Under the pieces are notes generated by a model. It did not search any database. It was not told where the DNA came from and was given only the letters and a program-made list of their open reading frames with translations. A program made the translations under genes and the position numbers. A DNA stretch of 64,000 nucleotides from Erythrobacter sp. F6033 (GTDB lineage: Bacteria; Pseudomonadota; Alphaproteobacteria; Sphingomonadales; Sphingomonadaceae), in contig NZ_JALKAZ010000001.1 of assembly GCF_023016005.1 (NCBI RefSeq), positions 1,798,001 to 1,862,000 on the forward strand. The letters run 5' to 3'. Each line of letters begins with the position of its first letter. The first letter of the stretch is position 1. This document shows, piece by piece, positions 26,495 through 35,539 of this stretch.

Positions 26495-28093
26495 TCAAAC
26501 GTTGATGTCGTTAGGGCGATTTTTCCGCAGCCATCCGGCGACCCACATGCGGGTCAACGGAAGCGCGGTGAAAACGCTGGTGAACAGGCCGATGATCAGA
26601 ACCACGGCAAAGCCGCGGATCGGACCGGACCCGAAAAAGCCGAGCAAACAGGCCGAAATGAAGTTCGTGATGTTTGCATCGTAAATTGCGCGGCTGGCCT
26701 CTTTGTAGCCATTTTCGACCGCAGCGATCACGCGCCGGCCTCGCTTACGCTCTTCGCGGATGCGTTCATTGATCAGCACGTTGGCATCCACCGCCGCACC
26801 GATTGTCAGAACGAAACCGGCAATGCCCGGCAGCGTTAGCGTGCTGTTCGCAAAGGCCATGATGCCGAGCAGCATGAGCACGTTGAACACCAGAGCGATG
26901 GTCGCATAGACGCCGAACCGGCCATAAGTTGCGATCATCAATACGATAACCGCGATGCTGCCGATCAACATGGCGAGAAGGCCGCGCTGGATCGAATCTG
27001 CACCGAGCTCGGCGCTGACGGTGCGCTCTTCGATCACTGTCAAAGGCACTGGAAGAGCACCCGAGCGCAGCGAGATCGCGAGGTTGTTTGCGCTGTCGGC
27101 ATTAAAGCTGCCCGAAATCTGCGCCGAACCGCCACAAATAGGCTCATTGATGTTCGGCGCCGAAAGCACTTCTTCGTCCAAAATAATCGCAAATGGCTTG
27201 TTCACATTCTGACGCGTCAGAGTGCAGAAACGGGTGCCGCCTTGAACGTCGAATTGGATGTTGACGACATTCTCGTTGGTCTGCGGATCAACACCGGCGG
27301 TCGCGCCGGTCAAGCGGTCTCCGCGAATGCCGCCAAGACGCCGCACTGCGATTGACTGCCCTTCGAAATCGCTCCCTTCAGCGTAAGGGAAAATCTGGCT
27401 TCCCGGAGGCGCAATGCCCGCCTGCACGTTGGTTGGCAGCGCGTTTTGATCGACAAGTTTGAATTCAAGCTGCGCAGTCTGACCAAGCAGTTCTTTCAAA
27501 GCCTCAGGATCGTCCAGTCCCGGCACCTGTACAACGATGCGCGTTGCGCCTTGCCGAATGATTGTCGGCTCGCGAGTGCCCAGTTCATCGATACGGCGGC
27601 GGACGACTTCGGTCGCGCTTTCCATCGCATCATTCACGGCCGTTTCTGTGCCACTAGCCGTTGGTGCGAGCACCATGCGCTGGCCATCGACGACTTCCAG
27701 ATCCCACTCACGCACAAGGTTTTGACCCTGCATCATCGGTTCCAGAATGCCTCGCGCACGATCAATATCGCTCGCGTCGCTTAGCATGAAAGACAATCTG
27801 CCGTCCGCCGTCGAAATATCGCCAATCCGAATACGCGGTTCGGCGTTGCGCATCGCCTGACGCACGGCCTCTTCCATGTTTTGCAGTCGCTGCGCAGCGA
27901 CTTCTTCGGCCTCAGCCTCAAGCAGAAGGTGCGAACCGCCCGCGAGATCGAGCCCGAGATTGACAGTCGGTTCGGGCAGTGCGTCGGGCCAATCGGCTCC
28001 ACCTGCATTGAACAGTGAAGGCAATGCCATCAGTGCCGCTGTGAGGGTGATACCCCACAGCATAATCTTCTTCCAAAGAGGGAAATCGAGCAT
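26495..28093 (-). CDS. secD: protein translocase subunit SecD
   Basis: 532 residues. N-terminal helix, then LGLDLAGGSHLLLEAE, the periplasmic P1 domain with the GATRIVVQVPGLDDPEALK segment, and the C-terminal membrane part with GAAVDANVLINERIREE and AFANSTLTLPGIAGFVL, both SecD hallmarks. It lies between yajC (38 bp upstream) and secF (14 bp downstream) in the classical yajC-secD-secF operon of the Sec holotranslocon. Confidence 0.97.
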   Translation of the reverse strand: MLDFPLWKKIMLWGITLTAALMALPSLFNAGGADWPDALPEPTVNLGLDLAGGSHLLLEAEAEEVAAQRLQNMEEAVRQAMRNAEPRIRIGDISTADGRLSFMLSDASDIDRARGILEPMMQGQNLVREWDLEVVDGQRMVLAPTASGTETAVNDAMESATEVVRRRIDELGTREPTIIRQGATRIVVQVPGLDDPEALKELLGQTAQLEFKLVDQNALPTNVQAGIAPPGSQIFPYAEGSDFEGQSIAVRRLGGIRGDRLTGATAGVDPQTNENVVNIQFDVQGGTRFCTLTRQNVNKPFAIILDEEVLSAPNINEPICGGSAQISGSFNADSANNLAISLRSGALPVPLTVIEERTVSAELGADSIQRGLLAMLIGSIAVIVLMIATYGRFGVYATIALVFNVLMLLGIMAFANSTLTLPGIAGFVLTIGAAVDANVLINERIREERKRGRRVIAAVENGYKEASRAIYDANITNFISACLLGFFGSGPIRGFAVVLIIGLFTSVFTALPLTRMWVAGWLRKNRPNDINV

Positions 28094-28131
28094 TGCCGCG
28101 TGTTCTCAGTCTTGTTCTTAAAAAATCGCGA

Positions 28132-28467
28132 TTAGTCGTTTGCGGCTTTGCCGCCCGGCGGGATGATGTCGCCGATTGTGTGCTTGACCGCTTTCACGCG
28201 GACGTCCTTTGCCAGATCGATTTCAACATAGGTGTCATCAACCTTGGCAACTTTGCCGACAAGACCGCCCGCTGTGACAACCTGATCGCCCTTTTTCAGG
28301 CCGCCAATCCGTTCCTGATGCTCTTTCTGCTTTTTCATCTGCGGACGGAAAATCAGAAACCAGAAAATGCCGAAAATGCCGATCCAAGGAAGCAGGCTCA
28401 AGATAAAGCCCATTGGACTTCCCGATCCTGATGCGGCCCCACCTGCTGCGGCGAAAATCTCAATCAT
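28132..28467 (-). CDS. yajC: preprotein translocase subunit YajC
   Basis: 111 residues with one membrane helix (PWIGIFGIFWFLIFRPQMKK) followed by the soluble YajC domain: GLKKGDQVVTAGGLVGKVAKVDDTYVEIDLAKDV. It associates with SecDF-YidC. First gene of the yajC-secD-secF operon. About 270 bp upstream up to the next tRNA hold no gene I can support, only the promoter region. Confidence 0.95.
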   Translation of the reverse strand: MIEIFAAAGGAASGSGSPMGFILSLLPWIGIFGIFWFLIFRPQMKKQKEHQERIGGLKKGDQVVTAGGLVGKVAKVDDTYVEIDLAKDVRVKAVKHTIGDIIPPGGKAAND

Positions 28468-28735
28468 GCCCTATCGAACCTTGCAATTACGGGACGCCAA
28501 AAGCGCCCAATTGATGTCTCAGTATTTGGGTCGGAATGAACACCGCGCGAATAACGCGCCCGTCCGGCCTCCCCTATTCCATGTAAGTGGGCGCGCGTAG
28601 CAGCATTGCAAGCGCCCCGCAATCAGCGGGCCAAACACCTTCGCCACCGCTGGTGGAAAACACAATACGCTTTCGATGCCAATGATGCTTGCATGGCCAT
28701 GCCCCCCGCCCTATACGGCGCGCCTCCACTGGATA

Positions 28736-28812
28736 CGGGAAGTAGCGCAGCCTGGTAGCGCATCACACTGGGGGTGTGGGGGTCGCAGGTTCGAATCCTG
28801 TCTTCCCGACCA
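28736..28812 (+). tRNA. tRNA-Pro (anticodon GGG)
   Basis: Acceptor stem CGGGAAG/CTTCCCG, encoded CCA, anticodon loop CTGGGGG giving GGG, and T arm GCAGGTTCGAATCCTGT. C1-G72 is typical of tRNA-Pro. 77 nt. A second tRNA-Pro with a different anticodon lies at 40891. Confidence 0.96.
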
Positions 28813-28926
28813 GTGGAACATTCATCGGACAGAGACATACGTTCGCCGCAAGGTGATTGCCGCACGGCAATTTTTATTCAACTGCCCGCACGGAACTTGC
28901 GCAAGGGGCCTGCGTTGTCACGTCTG

Positions 28927-31044
28927 ATGAAATACCGATACCTCCTTACCTCAACGGCAGCGATAGCATGTGTATCGGCGCCATTGGCGGCTGAGGACGA
29001 AGTGCGGGTAGATTCCGGAGCCGACAACAACGCTTCAATCGCGGCGCAGGAAGGGTCAGACGAAACCGAATCCGCCCGCACAAGACGCGTGTTCACGCCT
29101 GCAGATTTTGAACGCTTCGCGCCGCGCAACGCGCTCGACATGGCACAACAGATCCCCGGTTTTTCAATCCAGTCAGACGATGGTGGTCGCGGGCTTGGTC
29201 AGGCCAGCACCAATGTTATCATCAATGGGCAACGTATCTCGGGCAAATCAAACGGCCCTGTAGAAGCGTTGCGACGCATTCCGGTTGATGAGGTTGTCCG
29301 CCTCGAAATCGTTGACGGGGCCAGCCTCGAGATTGGCGGGCTTTCCGGTCAGGTCCTCAATGTCATCACAAATTCGACTGGCGGTGTGACCGGTCAATTC
29401 CGTTATTCCGCTGAATGGCGCAGTTTCGGCGTCCCCTTCCGTTGGGGAGATGGCCAGATCTCGCTCGCCGGTGGTGGCGAGAAAACCGAATGGACGCTCA
29501 GTTTTGAAAATGACGCCGGCCGGCGCGGAAATGAAGGCATCGAGCAGGTATTTAACGCCGCTGACATCCTGATCGACACACGGGACGAGCAATCAAAATT
29601 TGTTTTCGACAGGCCCAGTCTGTCTGGCTCCTTCGCCCGCACTGCCGAGAATGGCAATATTCTGAATTTGACGGGTAGCGTCGCGGCCAATCTGTTTGAT
29701 CGAAGCGAGACATCAATCCGCACCGGGTCCATTTCACCGACGGATCGTTTTCGCCTGTTCACTTCGAAAGAAGACGAATTCAATTACGAATTTGGTGCCG
29801 ATTACAGTTTTGACCTTGGCGGCGGCACTTTGAAAGTGATCGGTTATCGCCGGTTCGAAGACAGCCCGACAGCATCCGAAGTTACAACCACATTCGCGGA
29901 TGGCACGCCGCCGGAAGGATCGCTGTTTATTCGCGATGCCGACGAAGCTGAAACGATCCTGCGCGGCGAATACAGTTTCGATGGATTGGGCGGCGATATC
30001 CAATTCGCGCTGGAAGGCGTGAAAAACTCGCTCGACATCGAATCCACACTGGAAGTGCGAGACGCAGCTGGTGTCTTGCAGCCCGAGGAATTCGACGGAT
30101 CAAGTGCCAGCGTTGAAGAGGACCGCGCAGAGGGAAGCGTAACCTATGGCCGCGCGCTCGCCGAAAACCTTCAGATGCAGCTATCCGCTGGCGGCGAATA
30201 TTCGACGATCAGCCAAAGCGGGCCGCTCGGTCAAACCCGTTCATTCTTCCGTCCCAAAGGCTTCGCCGCGCTTGATTGGAAAGCGAACGACACGCTCAAT
30301 CTTTCGGGCCGCGTCGAACGGGTTGTTGGCCAACTTAATTTCTTTGACTTCATTGCATCGACTGACCTCAATCAAGACCGCGTGAATGTCACCAACGCCG
30401 ATCTCGTCCCTCCGCAAAGCTGGCTTTTCGAGCTGGAGGCCACGCAAAGCCTTGGCGCTTTCGGCTCGATCAACCTGCGCGGTTTTTATGAGGATTTGAG
30501 CGATTTTGTAGACCAGATCCCGATTGATGGCGGCGGCGAGGCGCCCGGCAATATCGATGCAGCCACAATCAAAGGCGTCGAAGGGGAAGTCACATTCCTG
30601 TTCGATCCTGTTGGGGTGCGCGGGCTGAGAATAGATACTGAATTCAGGTTCGCAGATAGCGAAATCATAGATCCCCTCGTAGGCACGCCGCGGGACATCT
30701 CAGGGTTCCGCAACTTCTCGATTGACGTCGAAGCGCGCCAGGATTTCTTTGGATCGGACTGGGCGATTGGCGGTGCTTATCGCTATAGCGAAAACCGTCC
30801 GAATGTACGCCTTGGCGAAATTGCTTTGAGGGAGGAAACTCCGGGCTTCGCTCGCGTATTTGTAGAGCACAAAGATGTGCTCGGCATGACCGCGCGTTTT
30901 CGCGTTGGAAATCTGATCAACCAGAAAGACAATTTTGATCGCACAATTTTTACCGACCGGCTGAATGGCATCGTCGATCTGCGAGAAGAGCGCAGACGCG
31001 TCTTCGGCGTGATCTACTCCTTCGATATCGAGGGTTCGTTCTAG
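28927..31044 (+). CDS. TonB-dependent outer-membrane receptor
   Basis: 705 residues. Signal peptide MKYRYLLTSTAAIACVSAPLAA, a plug domain (about 60-170) with NALDMAQQIPGFSIQ and NVIINGQRISGKS, then a long beta-barrel of alternating polar and hydrophobic residues ending in phenylalanine. These proteins import siderophores, vitamins or carbohydrates using TonB energy. No substrate gene lies next to it; the neighbour is a CitE-like lyase. The start at 28927 puts the signal first; the longer open frame runs through the tRNA and is rejected. Confidence 0.9.
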   Translation: MKYRYLLTSTAAIACVSAPLAAEDEVRVDSGADNNASIAAQEGSDETESARTRRVFTPADFERFAPRNALDMAQQIPGFSIQSDDGGRGLGQASTNVIINGQRISGKSNGPVEALRRIPVDEVVRLEIVDGASLEIGGLSGQVLNVITNSTGGVTGQFRYSAEWRSFGVPFRWGDGQISLAGGGEKTEWTLSFENDAGRRGNEGIEQVFNAADILIDTRDEQSKFVFDRPSLSGSFARTAENGNILNLTGSVAANLFDRSETSIRTGSISPTDRFRLFTSKEDEFNYEFGADYSFDLGGGTLKVIGYRRFEDSPTASEVTTTFADGTPPEGSLFIRDADEAETILRGEYSFDGLGGDIQFALEGVKNSLDIESTLEVRDAAGVLQPEEFDGSSASVEEDRAEGSVTYGRALAENLQMQLSAGGEYSTISQSGPLGQTRSFFRPKGFAALDWKANDTLNLSGRVERVVGQLNFFDFIASTDLNQDRVNVTNADLVPPQSWLFELEATQSLGAFGSINLRGFYEDLSDFVDQIPIDGGGEAPGNIDAATIKGVEGEVTFLFDPVGVRGLRIDTEFRFADSEIIDPLVGTPRDISGFRNFSIDVEARQDFFGSDWAIGGAYRYSENRPNVRLGEIALREETPGFARVFVEHKDVLGMTARFRVGNLINQKDNFDRTIFTDRLNGIVDLREERRRVFGVIYSFDIEGSF

Positions 31045-31097
31045 CGGTTGCGTAGCTTTCTTTGTCCGCCTAGTCGGTGGGGCAGAGGATGATTGAT

Positions 31098-32000
31098 ATG
31101 ACCGACACCGCCCCCTCCCTTCCCCGTATGCGCTCGTGGCTTTTTGCGCCGGGTGATAGCGACAAGAAGATGGGAAAGGCGATTGCGAGTGAGGCAGACA
31201 TTGCGCTGCTCGACCTCGAAGATTCTGTTACTCCCGAAAATAAAGCAGACGCGCGTCTGCGCGTGGCGACGGCGATTGCAGGCGCGCCGGATCGTTCGCG
31301 TGTCTGGGTTCGGGTCAACCCGCTTTCCGGCGATTGGACAGAAGCCGATCTGGACGCCGTCGTCGCGGCTGGTCCGGGCGGGATTTTCCTGCCCAAGGCC
31401 GAAGGCGGACACGATGTCGAACGCCTTGATGCGATGCTGTCTGCGCGCGAAGTTGCTGCCGGCTTAGATGATGGCGCGATCAGAATTGCCGCGTTGGTGA
31501 CAGAAACCGCCGCCGCGATGTTCACCACCGGAACGTATGACAGCGCAATCGATGGCCAGCGGCGGCTAGTGGCGATGAGCTGGGGTGCGGAAGATTTGTC
31601 CAGCGAACTTGGCGCACGCGAACAGCGCGGCCCGGATGGCGAATACACCCATGTTTACGAGATGGCGCGCAGTCTGTGTTTGCTCGGCGCGGTGAAAGCA
31701 GGCGTCGCGCCGATAGAAACGGTCCAGCCAGAATTCCGTGATCTCGACAAACTCACCGCCCGTGCCCGCAGCGTCCGTGCGCAAGGCTTTCGCGGAATGT
31801 TGGCGATCCACCCGGCTCAGGTCGCCCCGATCAACGAAGCCTTCACGCCGAGCGCCGAGGAATTGGACCACGCCCGCGCGGTAATTCAGGCTTTTGCTGA
31901 CAATCCCGGTGCTGGCACAGTTTCGATGGATGGAAATATGCTCGATCGCCCGCATTTGGTTCTTGCTCAGCGTCTGTTGGTTGAGGCGGGTGAACCCTAA
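31098..32000 (+). CDS. HpcH/HpaI aldolase/citrate-lyase family protein (CoA-ester lyase type)
   Basis: 300 residues of TIM-barrel fold. Family motifs are MRSWLFAPGDS, ALLDLEDSVTPENKADAR (Glu for Mg2+), VRVNPL, GIFLPKAEG and AIHPAQVAPINEAF. Members include citrate lyase beta, malyl-CoA and citramalyl-CoA lyases, so cleavage or synthesis of a CoA ester is expected; specificity is not readable. GAGG precedes the ATG at 31098; an ATG at 31089 is an alternative. Confidence 0.86.
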   Translation: MTDTAPSLPRMRSWLFAPGDSDKKMGKAIASEADIALLDLEDSVTPENKADARLRVATAIAGAPDRSRVWVRVNPLSGDWTEADLDAVVAAGPGGIFLPKAEGGHDVERLDAMLSAREVAAGLDDGAIRIAALVTETAAAMFTTGTYDSAIDGQRRLVAMSWGAEDLSSELGAREQRGPDGEYTHVYEMARSLCLLGAVKAGVAPIETVQPEFRDLDKLTARARSVRAQGFRGMLAIHPAQVAPINEAFTPSAEELDHARAVIQAFADNPGAGTVSMDGNMLDRPHLVLAQRLLVEAGEP

Positions 32001-32074
32001 AAGGTTATCTCATTTTCCTACACTAACCAATTTGGTTATCAACGTCGCGACTCATCCCAATTGGAGCGCGGCAC

Positions 32075-32488
32075 ATGGCTATTCTCGAATCCCTGATCGG
32101 CCCGATCACCTCAATCATCGACAAAATCATTCCCGACAAGGAAGCCCGCGCAAAAGCCAAGCTTGAGCTGATCAAGCTGGAAGGTACGCAGGACATGCGG
32201 ATGATCGAGGCCCGCCTGCAAGCTATCGTCGCCGAGGCACAGTCAAATGACCCATGGACCAGCCGCGCCCGCCCCAGCTTTCTCTATGTGATGTACGCGA
32301 TGATCCTGTGGGCACTCCCCATGGGCATCCTTGCCGCCTTCAATCCCGCCGCCGCAGGAGAAATTGCACGAGGTATGAACGCCTATCTCAATGGCTTGCC
32401 CGAACCGCTCTATGCACTGTTTGGCACAGGCTATCTCGGCTACACAGCGGCGCGTCAGTGGGGAAAGGTTAAGGGCGTGGATCGGTAG
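32075..32488 (+). CDS. GTA-type holin, 3TM holin family
   Basis: 137 residues. An N-terminal region ILESLIGPITSIIDKIIPDKEARAKAK and a charged helix precede hydrophobic segments PSFLYVMYAMILWALPMGIL (about 66-85) and ALFGTGYLGYTAARQW. The NDPWTSRARPSFLYV motif is that of the 3TM holin family tied to gene-transfer-agent release. No capsid, portal or lysozyme gene is nearby, so this is an orphan copy; it may serve a GTA cluster elsewhere. It lies 74 bp after the CitE-like gene. Confidence 0.82.
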   Translation: MAILESLIGPITSIIDKIIPDKEARAKAKLELIKLEGTQDMRMIEARLQAIVAEAQSNDPWTSRARPSFLYVMYAMILWALPMGILAAFNPAAAGEIARGMNAYLNGLPEPLYALFGTGYLGYTAARQWGKVKGVDR

Positions 32489-32601
32489 ATTATTAGGAAT
32501 CAGATTAGCAGTTTCGTAAGCGTATTGAGTTACTTTCTTGAGCAGAAAGCGCGTTATTCGACTATCCGGTTAGCCGCCTCGTTAACAGAAATACGAAAAG
32601 C

Positions 32602-32985
32602 ATGATCCAGATTATCTACACAAGCATTGCGGCCGACGACCTCCCGCAAGGCGAAGTCTTTAACATCGTCTCGCATTCCGCGAGCAGGAATGCCGACCGT
32701 AACCTGACCGGATTCCTATGCTTTTCGAAGAATCGCTTTTTCCAGATTCTCGAAGGCGACCCGGGCACTGTTGATACCCTGATGGCGGTACTGAAAGACG
32801 ATCCGCGCCACCATTCCGTAGAAATCCTCGACCGCAGCCCGATCAAGGATCGTGCGTTCCCCAAATGGTGGATGAAGCGGGTGCCCGCTGTCACGAACAT
32901 CGCCGAACTTGAAGAGACCATTCCAAGTCTAAAAGACACATCGAGCAAGGCGACAAAAGCTTTACGCCAGTTTTTGACCGTCTGA
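32602..32985 (+). CDS. BLUF-domain blue-light sensor
   Basis: 127 residues, a single BLUF domain that binds FAD. The photochemical residues are present: Tyr6 in IIYTS, Asn30 in SRNADRN and Gln48 in FFQILEGD, spaced as in AppA (Tyr21, Asn45, Gln63). The C-terminal helix KATKALRQFLTV is short, and there is no attached output domain, so signalling would need a partner protein. It sits between the orphan holin and aroQ. Confidence 0.93.
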   Translation: MIQIIYTSIAADDLPQGEVFNIVSHSASRNADRNLTGFLCFSKNRFFQILEGDPGTVDTLMAVLKDDPRHHSVEILDRSPIKDRAFPKWWMKRVPAVTNIAELEETIPSLKDTSSKATKALRQFLTV

Positions 32986-33060
32986 GAGAAACTACCCCGG
33001 CGATGTAAAAGCGGGTTTCTAACTCTTCACGTTTTTCGCTTCACGGTCTAACCCGTGACG

Positions 33061-33501
33061 ATGACCAACACAGTCTACGTCCTCAACGGCCCAAACCTGA
33101 ACCTGCTCGGCCTGCGTGAGCCCGAGATTTACGGCTCGCAAACGCTCGATGATATTGCAAGCATGCTGGAAGATCGCGCTCGCGAGCTTGGCCTCACTAT
33201 CGATATGCGCCAGACCAATCACGAAGGGATGCTGGTCGATTGGTTGCATGAAGCCCAAGCCGAAGGAGCGCGCGCTGTCTTGCTCAATGCAGCGGCCTAC
33301 ACCCACACCTCGATAGCGCTTCTTGACGCGATCAAGGCGATCAATACGCCTGTCGTCGAAGTGCATTTGTCCGATCCCAAAACACGCGAAGCCTTTCGGC
33401 ACACCTCATTTGTGGGGATGGCCGCGGCCAAGACTGTCGAAGGGCATGGGGCGGATTCCTACCGCATCGCTCTCGAAGCCGTAGCGTCAGGCGACGTCTG
33501 A
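33061..33501 (+). CDS. aroQ: type II 3-dehydroquinate dehydratase
   Basis: 146 residues, usual for the dodecameric type II enzyme. The flexible lid with Arg19 and catalytic Tyr24 (LLGLREPEIYGSQTL) is followed by NHEG, the LLNAAAYTHTSIAL strand and EVHLSDPKTREAFR with the catalytic-type His. It makes 3-dehydroshikimate in the shikimate pathway. ATG 33061 is preferred; GTG 33055 would add two residues. accB follows 107 bp later after a palindrome. Confidence 0.95.
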   Translation: MTNTVYVLNGPNLNLLGLREPEIYGSQTLDDIASMLEDRARELGLTIDMRQTNHEGMLVDWLHEAQAEGARAVLLNAAAYTHTSIALLDAIKAINTPVVEVHLSDPKTREAFRHTSFVGMAAAKTVEGHGADSYRIALEAVASGDV

Positions 33502-33526
33502 GAAACACTATTGAATCGACGAATTT

Positions 33527-33558
33527 CGCCAATTGCCACTTGCCAGCCGCAATTGGCG
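33527..33558. promoter_or_regulatory. 10-bp inverted repeat upstream of accB
   Basis: CGCCAATTGC (33527-33536) and GCAATTGGCG (33549-33558) are perfect inverted repeats with a 12-bp centre. No T tract follows, so this is more likely an operator or leader structure for accBC than a terminator. Confidence 0.5.
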
Positions 33559-33608
33559 TGAATAGGCGAAGGTAAGGGTTACGGCCCAAAACTACACAAG
33601 GGGTATGC

Positions 33609-34100
33609 ATGGCTACCAGTAAGCCGGCCGCCGGAAAAAAATCCGGCATGAATATTGATTCCGCTTTGGTTCGCGAACTTGCCGAACTGCTAAACGAGAC
33701 GGGTCTCACCGAAATCGAAGTAGAGGACGATGATCGCAAGATCCGCGTTGCACGCGGCGGCGTGGTTGCCGCGCCTATGGCAGCGCCTGCGCCTGTCGCT
33801 CCAGCAGCGGCTCCTGCACCCGCAGCTGCGGCTCCCGCTCCGGAAGCTCCGGCCGCAGCGGACAATGCCGATGCGATGAAGTCACCGATGGTTGGAACAG
33901 TCTACCTCGCTCCCGAACCGGAAGCGCCAAACTTTGTGAAGGTTGGCGACAAGGTGAGCGAAGGCGACACGATCCTGATCGTCGAAGCGATGAAGGTGAT
34001 GAACCCGATCACTGCCGACAAATCCGGCACGATCAAATCCATCCTGGTCGACAACGCGCAGCCGGTCGAATTTGACCAGCCGCTCGTGGTAATCGGCTGA
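33609..34100 (+). CDS. accB: acetyl-CoA carboxylase biotin carboxyl carrier protein
   Basis: 163 residues. Conserved N-terminal segment [21 protein letters not shown], an Ala/Pro linker (about 55-85), and the biotinyl domain with the EAMKVMNPI loop, biotin-accepting Lys129. It carries CO2 between biotin carboxylase and carboxyltransferase in fatty-acid synthesis. Eleven bp separate it from accC. Confidence 0.97.
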   Translation: MATSKPAAGKKSGMNIDSALVRELAELLNETGLTEIEVEDDDRKIRVARGGVVAAPMAAPAPVAPAAAPAPAAAAPAPEAPAAADNADAMKSPMVGTVYLAPEPEAPNFVKVGDKVSEGDTILIVEAMKVMNPITADKSGTIKSILVDNAQPVEFDQPLVVIG

Positions 34101-34111
34101 TCGGCGACACC

Positions 34112-35461
34112 ATGAGCATTACCCGCATCCTGATTGCCAATCGCGGCGAAATCGCGCTGCGCATTCACCGTGCAGCCCACGAAATGGGGATCGAGACAGT
34201 TGCGGTGCACTCCACCGCAGACGCCGATGCCATGCATGTGCGCCTTGCCGATCACGCGGTCTGCATTGGCCCGCCATCGGCAACCGACAGCTATCTGAAC
34301 CACGCGGCGATTATTTCCGCTGCCGAAGTCTCTGGCGCAGATGCGATCCACCCGGGCTATGGCTTTCTTTCCGAAAACGCGAAGTTCGCGGAAATCGTGG
34401 AAGCGCATGATCTGAAATGGATCGGGCCAAAGCCTGAGCATATCGTCACGATGGGCGATAAAGTTCAGGCAAAGAAGACTGCGGGCGACCTTGGTCTGCC
34501 GCTGGTTCCCGGTTCGGCTGGCGCGGTTTCCGACCCCGAAGAAGGGAAGAAAATCGCCGCCGAAATCGGCTATCCGGTGATCATCAAAGCTGCGAGCGGC
34601 GGCGGTGGGCGCGGGATGAAGGTCTGCGAAAGCGAAGACAAGCTCGCCAGCCTGATGCAGGCCGCCGGTAACGAGGCGAAATCAGCATTTGGCGATGCGA
34701 CCGTTTATATCGAAAAATATCTCGGCAATCCGCGCCACATCGAATTTCAGGTGTTCGGCGACGGCAAAGGTAATGCGATCCATCTGGGTGAGCGCGATTG
34801 CTCGCTGCAACGTCGCCACCAGAAAGTTCTGGAAGAGGCCCCCTCCCCCGTCATCAGCCATGATGAACGGATGCGGATGGGCGAAGTCTGCTCCAAAGCG
34901 ATGCGCGATATGGCCTATCGGGGCGCGGGCACGATTGAGTTTCTGTGGGAAAACGGTGAGTTCTACTTCATCGAAATGAACACCCGTCTTCAGGTTGAGC
35001 ACCCTGTGACCGAAGCAATCACCGGCGTCGATCTGGTGCGCGAGCAAATCCGCGTTGCCGCTGGCAAACCGCTTTCGGTAAAGCAGGAAGAGCTTGAGTT
35101 TAATGGCCATGCCATCGAATGCCGCATCAACGCGGAAGACCCGTTCAACTTCACCCCTTCACCGGGCAAGGTGACGTATTACCACCCGGCTGGCGGCATG
35201 CATGTACGGGTCGATAGCGGGCTGTATGCAGGCTATTCAATCCCGCCATATTACGACAGCATGATCGCCAAACTGATCGTCTATGGGCGCAACCGCGAAG
35301 GATGCATCATGCGTCTGCGCCGCGCGCTCGAAGAGATGGTCGTCGAAGGTGTCAAAACGAACATCCCTCTGCATCAGGAATTGCTCCAGCAGAATGATGT
35401 GCTCCACGGCGACTATACGATCAAATGGCTTGAAGAGTGGCTGGAGACACGCGAGGGGTGA
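34112..35461 (+). CDS. accC: acetyl-CoA carboxylase biotin carboxylase subunit
   Basis: 449 residues, standard length. Start [19 protein letters not shown]-grasp core with [14 protein letters not shown] (glycine-rich loop), [18 protein letters not shown], the active-site region [18 protein letters not shown] and C-terminal [13 protein letters not shown]. It carboxylates biotin on AccB using ATP and bicarbonate. AccA and AccD are not in the window. Confidence 0.98.
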   Translation: MSITRILIANRGEIALRIHRAAHEMGIETVAVHSTADADAMHVRLADHAVCIGPPSATDSYLNHAAIISAAEVSGADAIHPGYGFLSENAKFAEIVEAHDLKWIGPKPEHIVTMGDKVQAKKTAGDLGLPLVPGSAGAVSDPEEGKKIAAEIGYPVIIKAASGGGGRGMKVCESEDKLASLMQAAGNEAKSAFGDATVYIEKYLGNPRHIEFQVFGDGKGNAIHLGERDCSLQRRHQKVLEEAPSPVISHDERMRMGEVCSKAMRDMAYRGAGTIEFLWENGEFYFIEMNTRLQVEHPVTEAITGVDLVREQIRVAAGKPLSVKQEELEFNGHAIECRINAEDPFNFTPSPGKVTYYHPAGGMHVRVDSGLYAGYSIPPYYDSMIAKLIVYGRNREGCIMRLRRALEEMVVEGVKTNIPLHQELLQQNDVLHGDYTIKWLEEWLETREG

Positions 35462-35539
35462 GCGCACGCAGAGCGTAAGTGCGCGGGACAATTTGCATAA
35501 GCCATTTTGAAATCACGAGATCGGTAGTACGCTGCTGTA

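Noticed and set aside
28774..28926. N-terminal extension of the TonB-dependent receptor frame
   Set aside because: It starts within tRNA-Pro and would bury the signal peptide; the start at 28927 is better.
32075..32488. A prophage around the holin
   Set aside because: No capsid, portal, terminase, tail or integrase gene is present; neighbours are metabolic genes.
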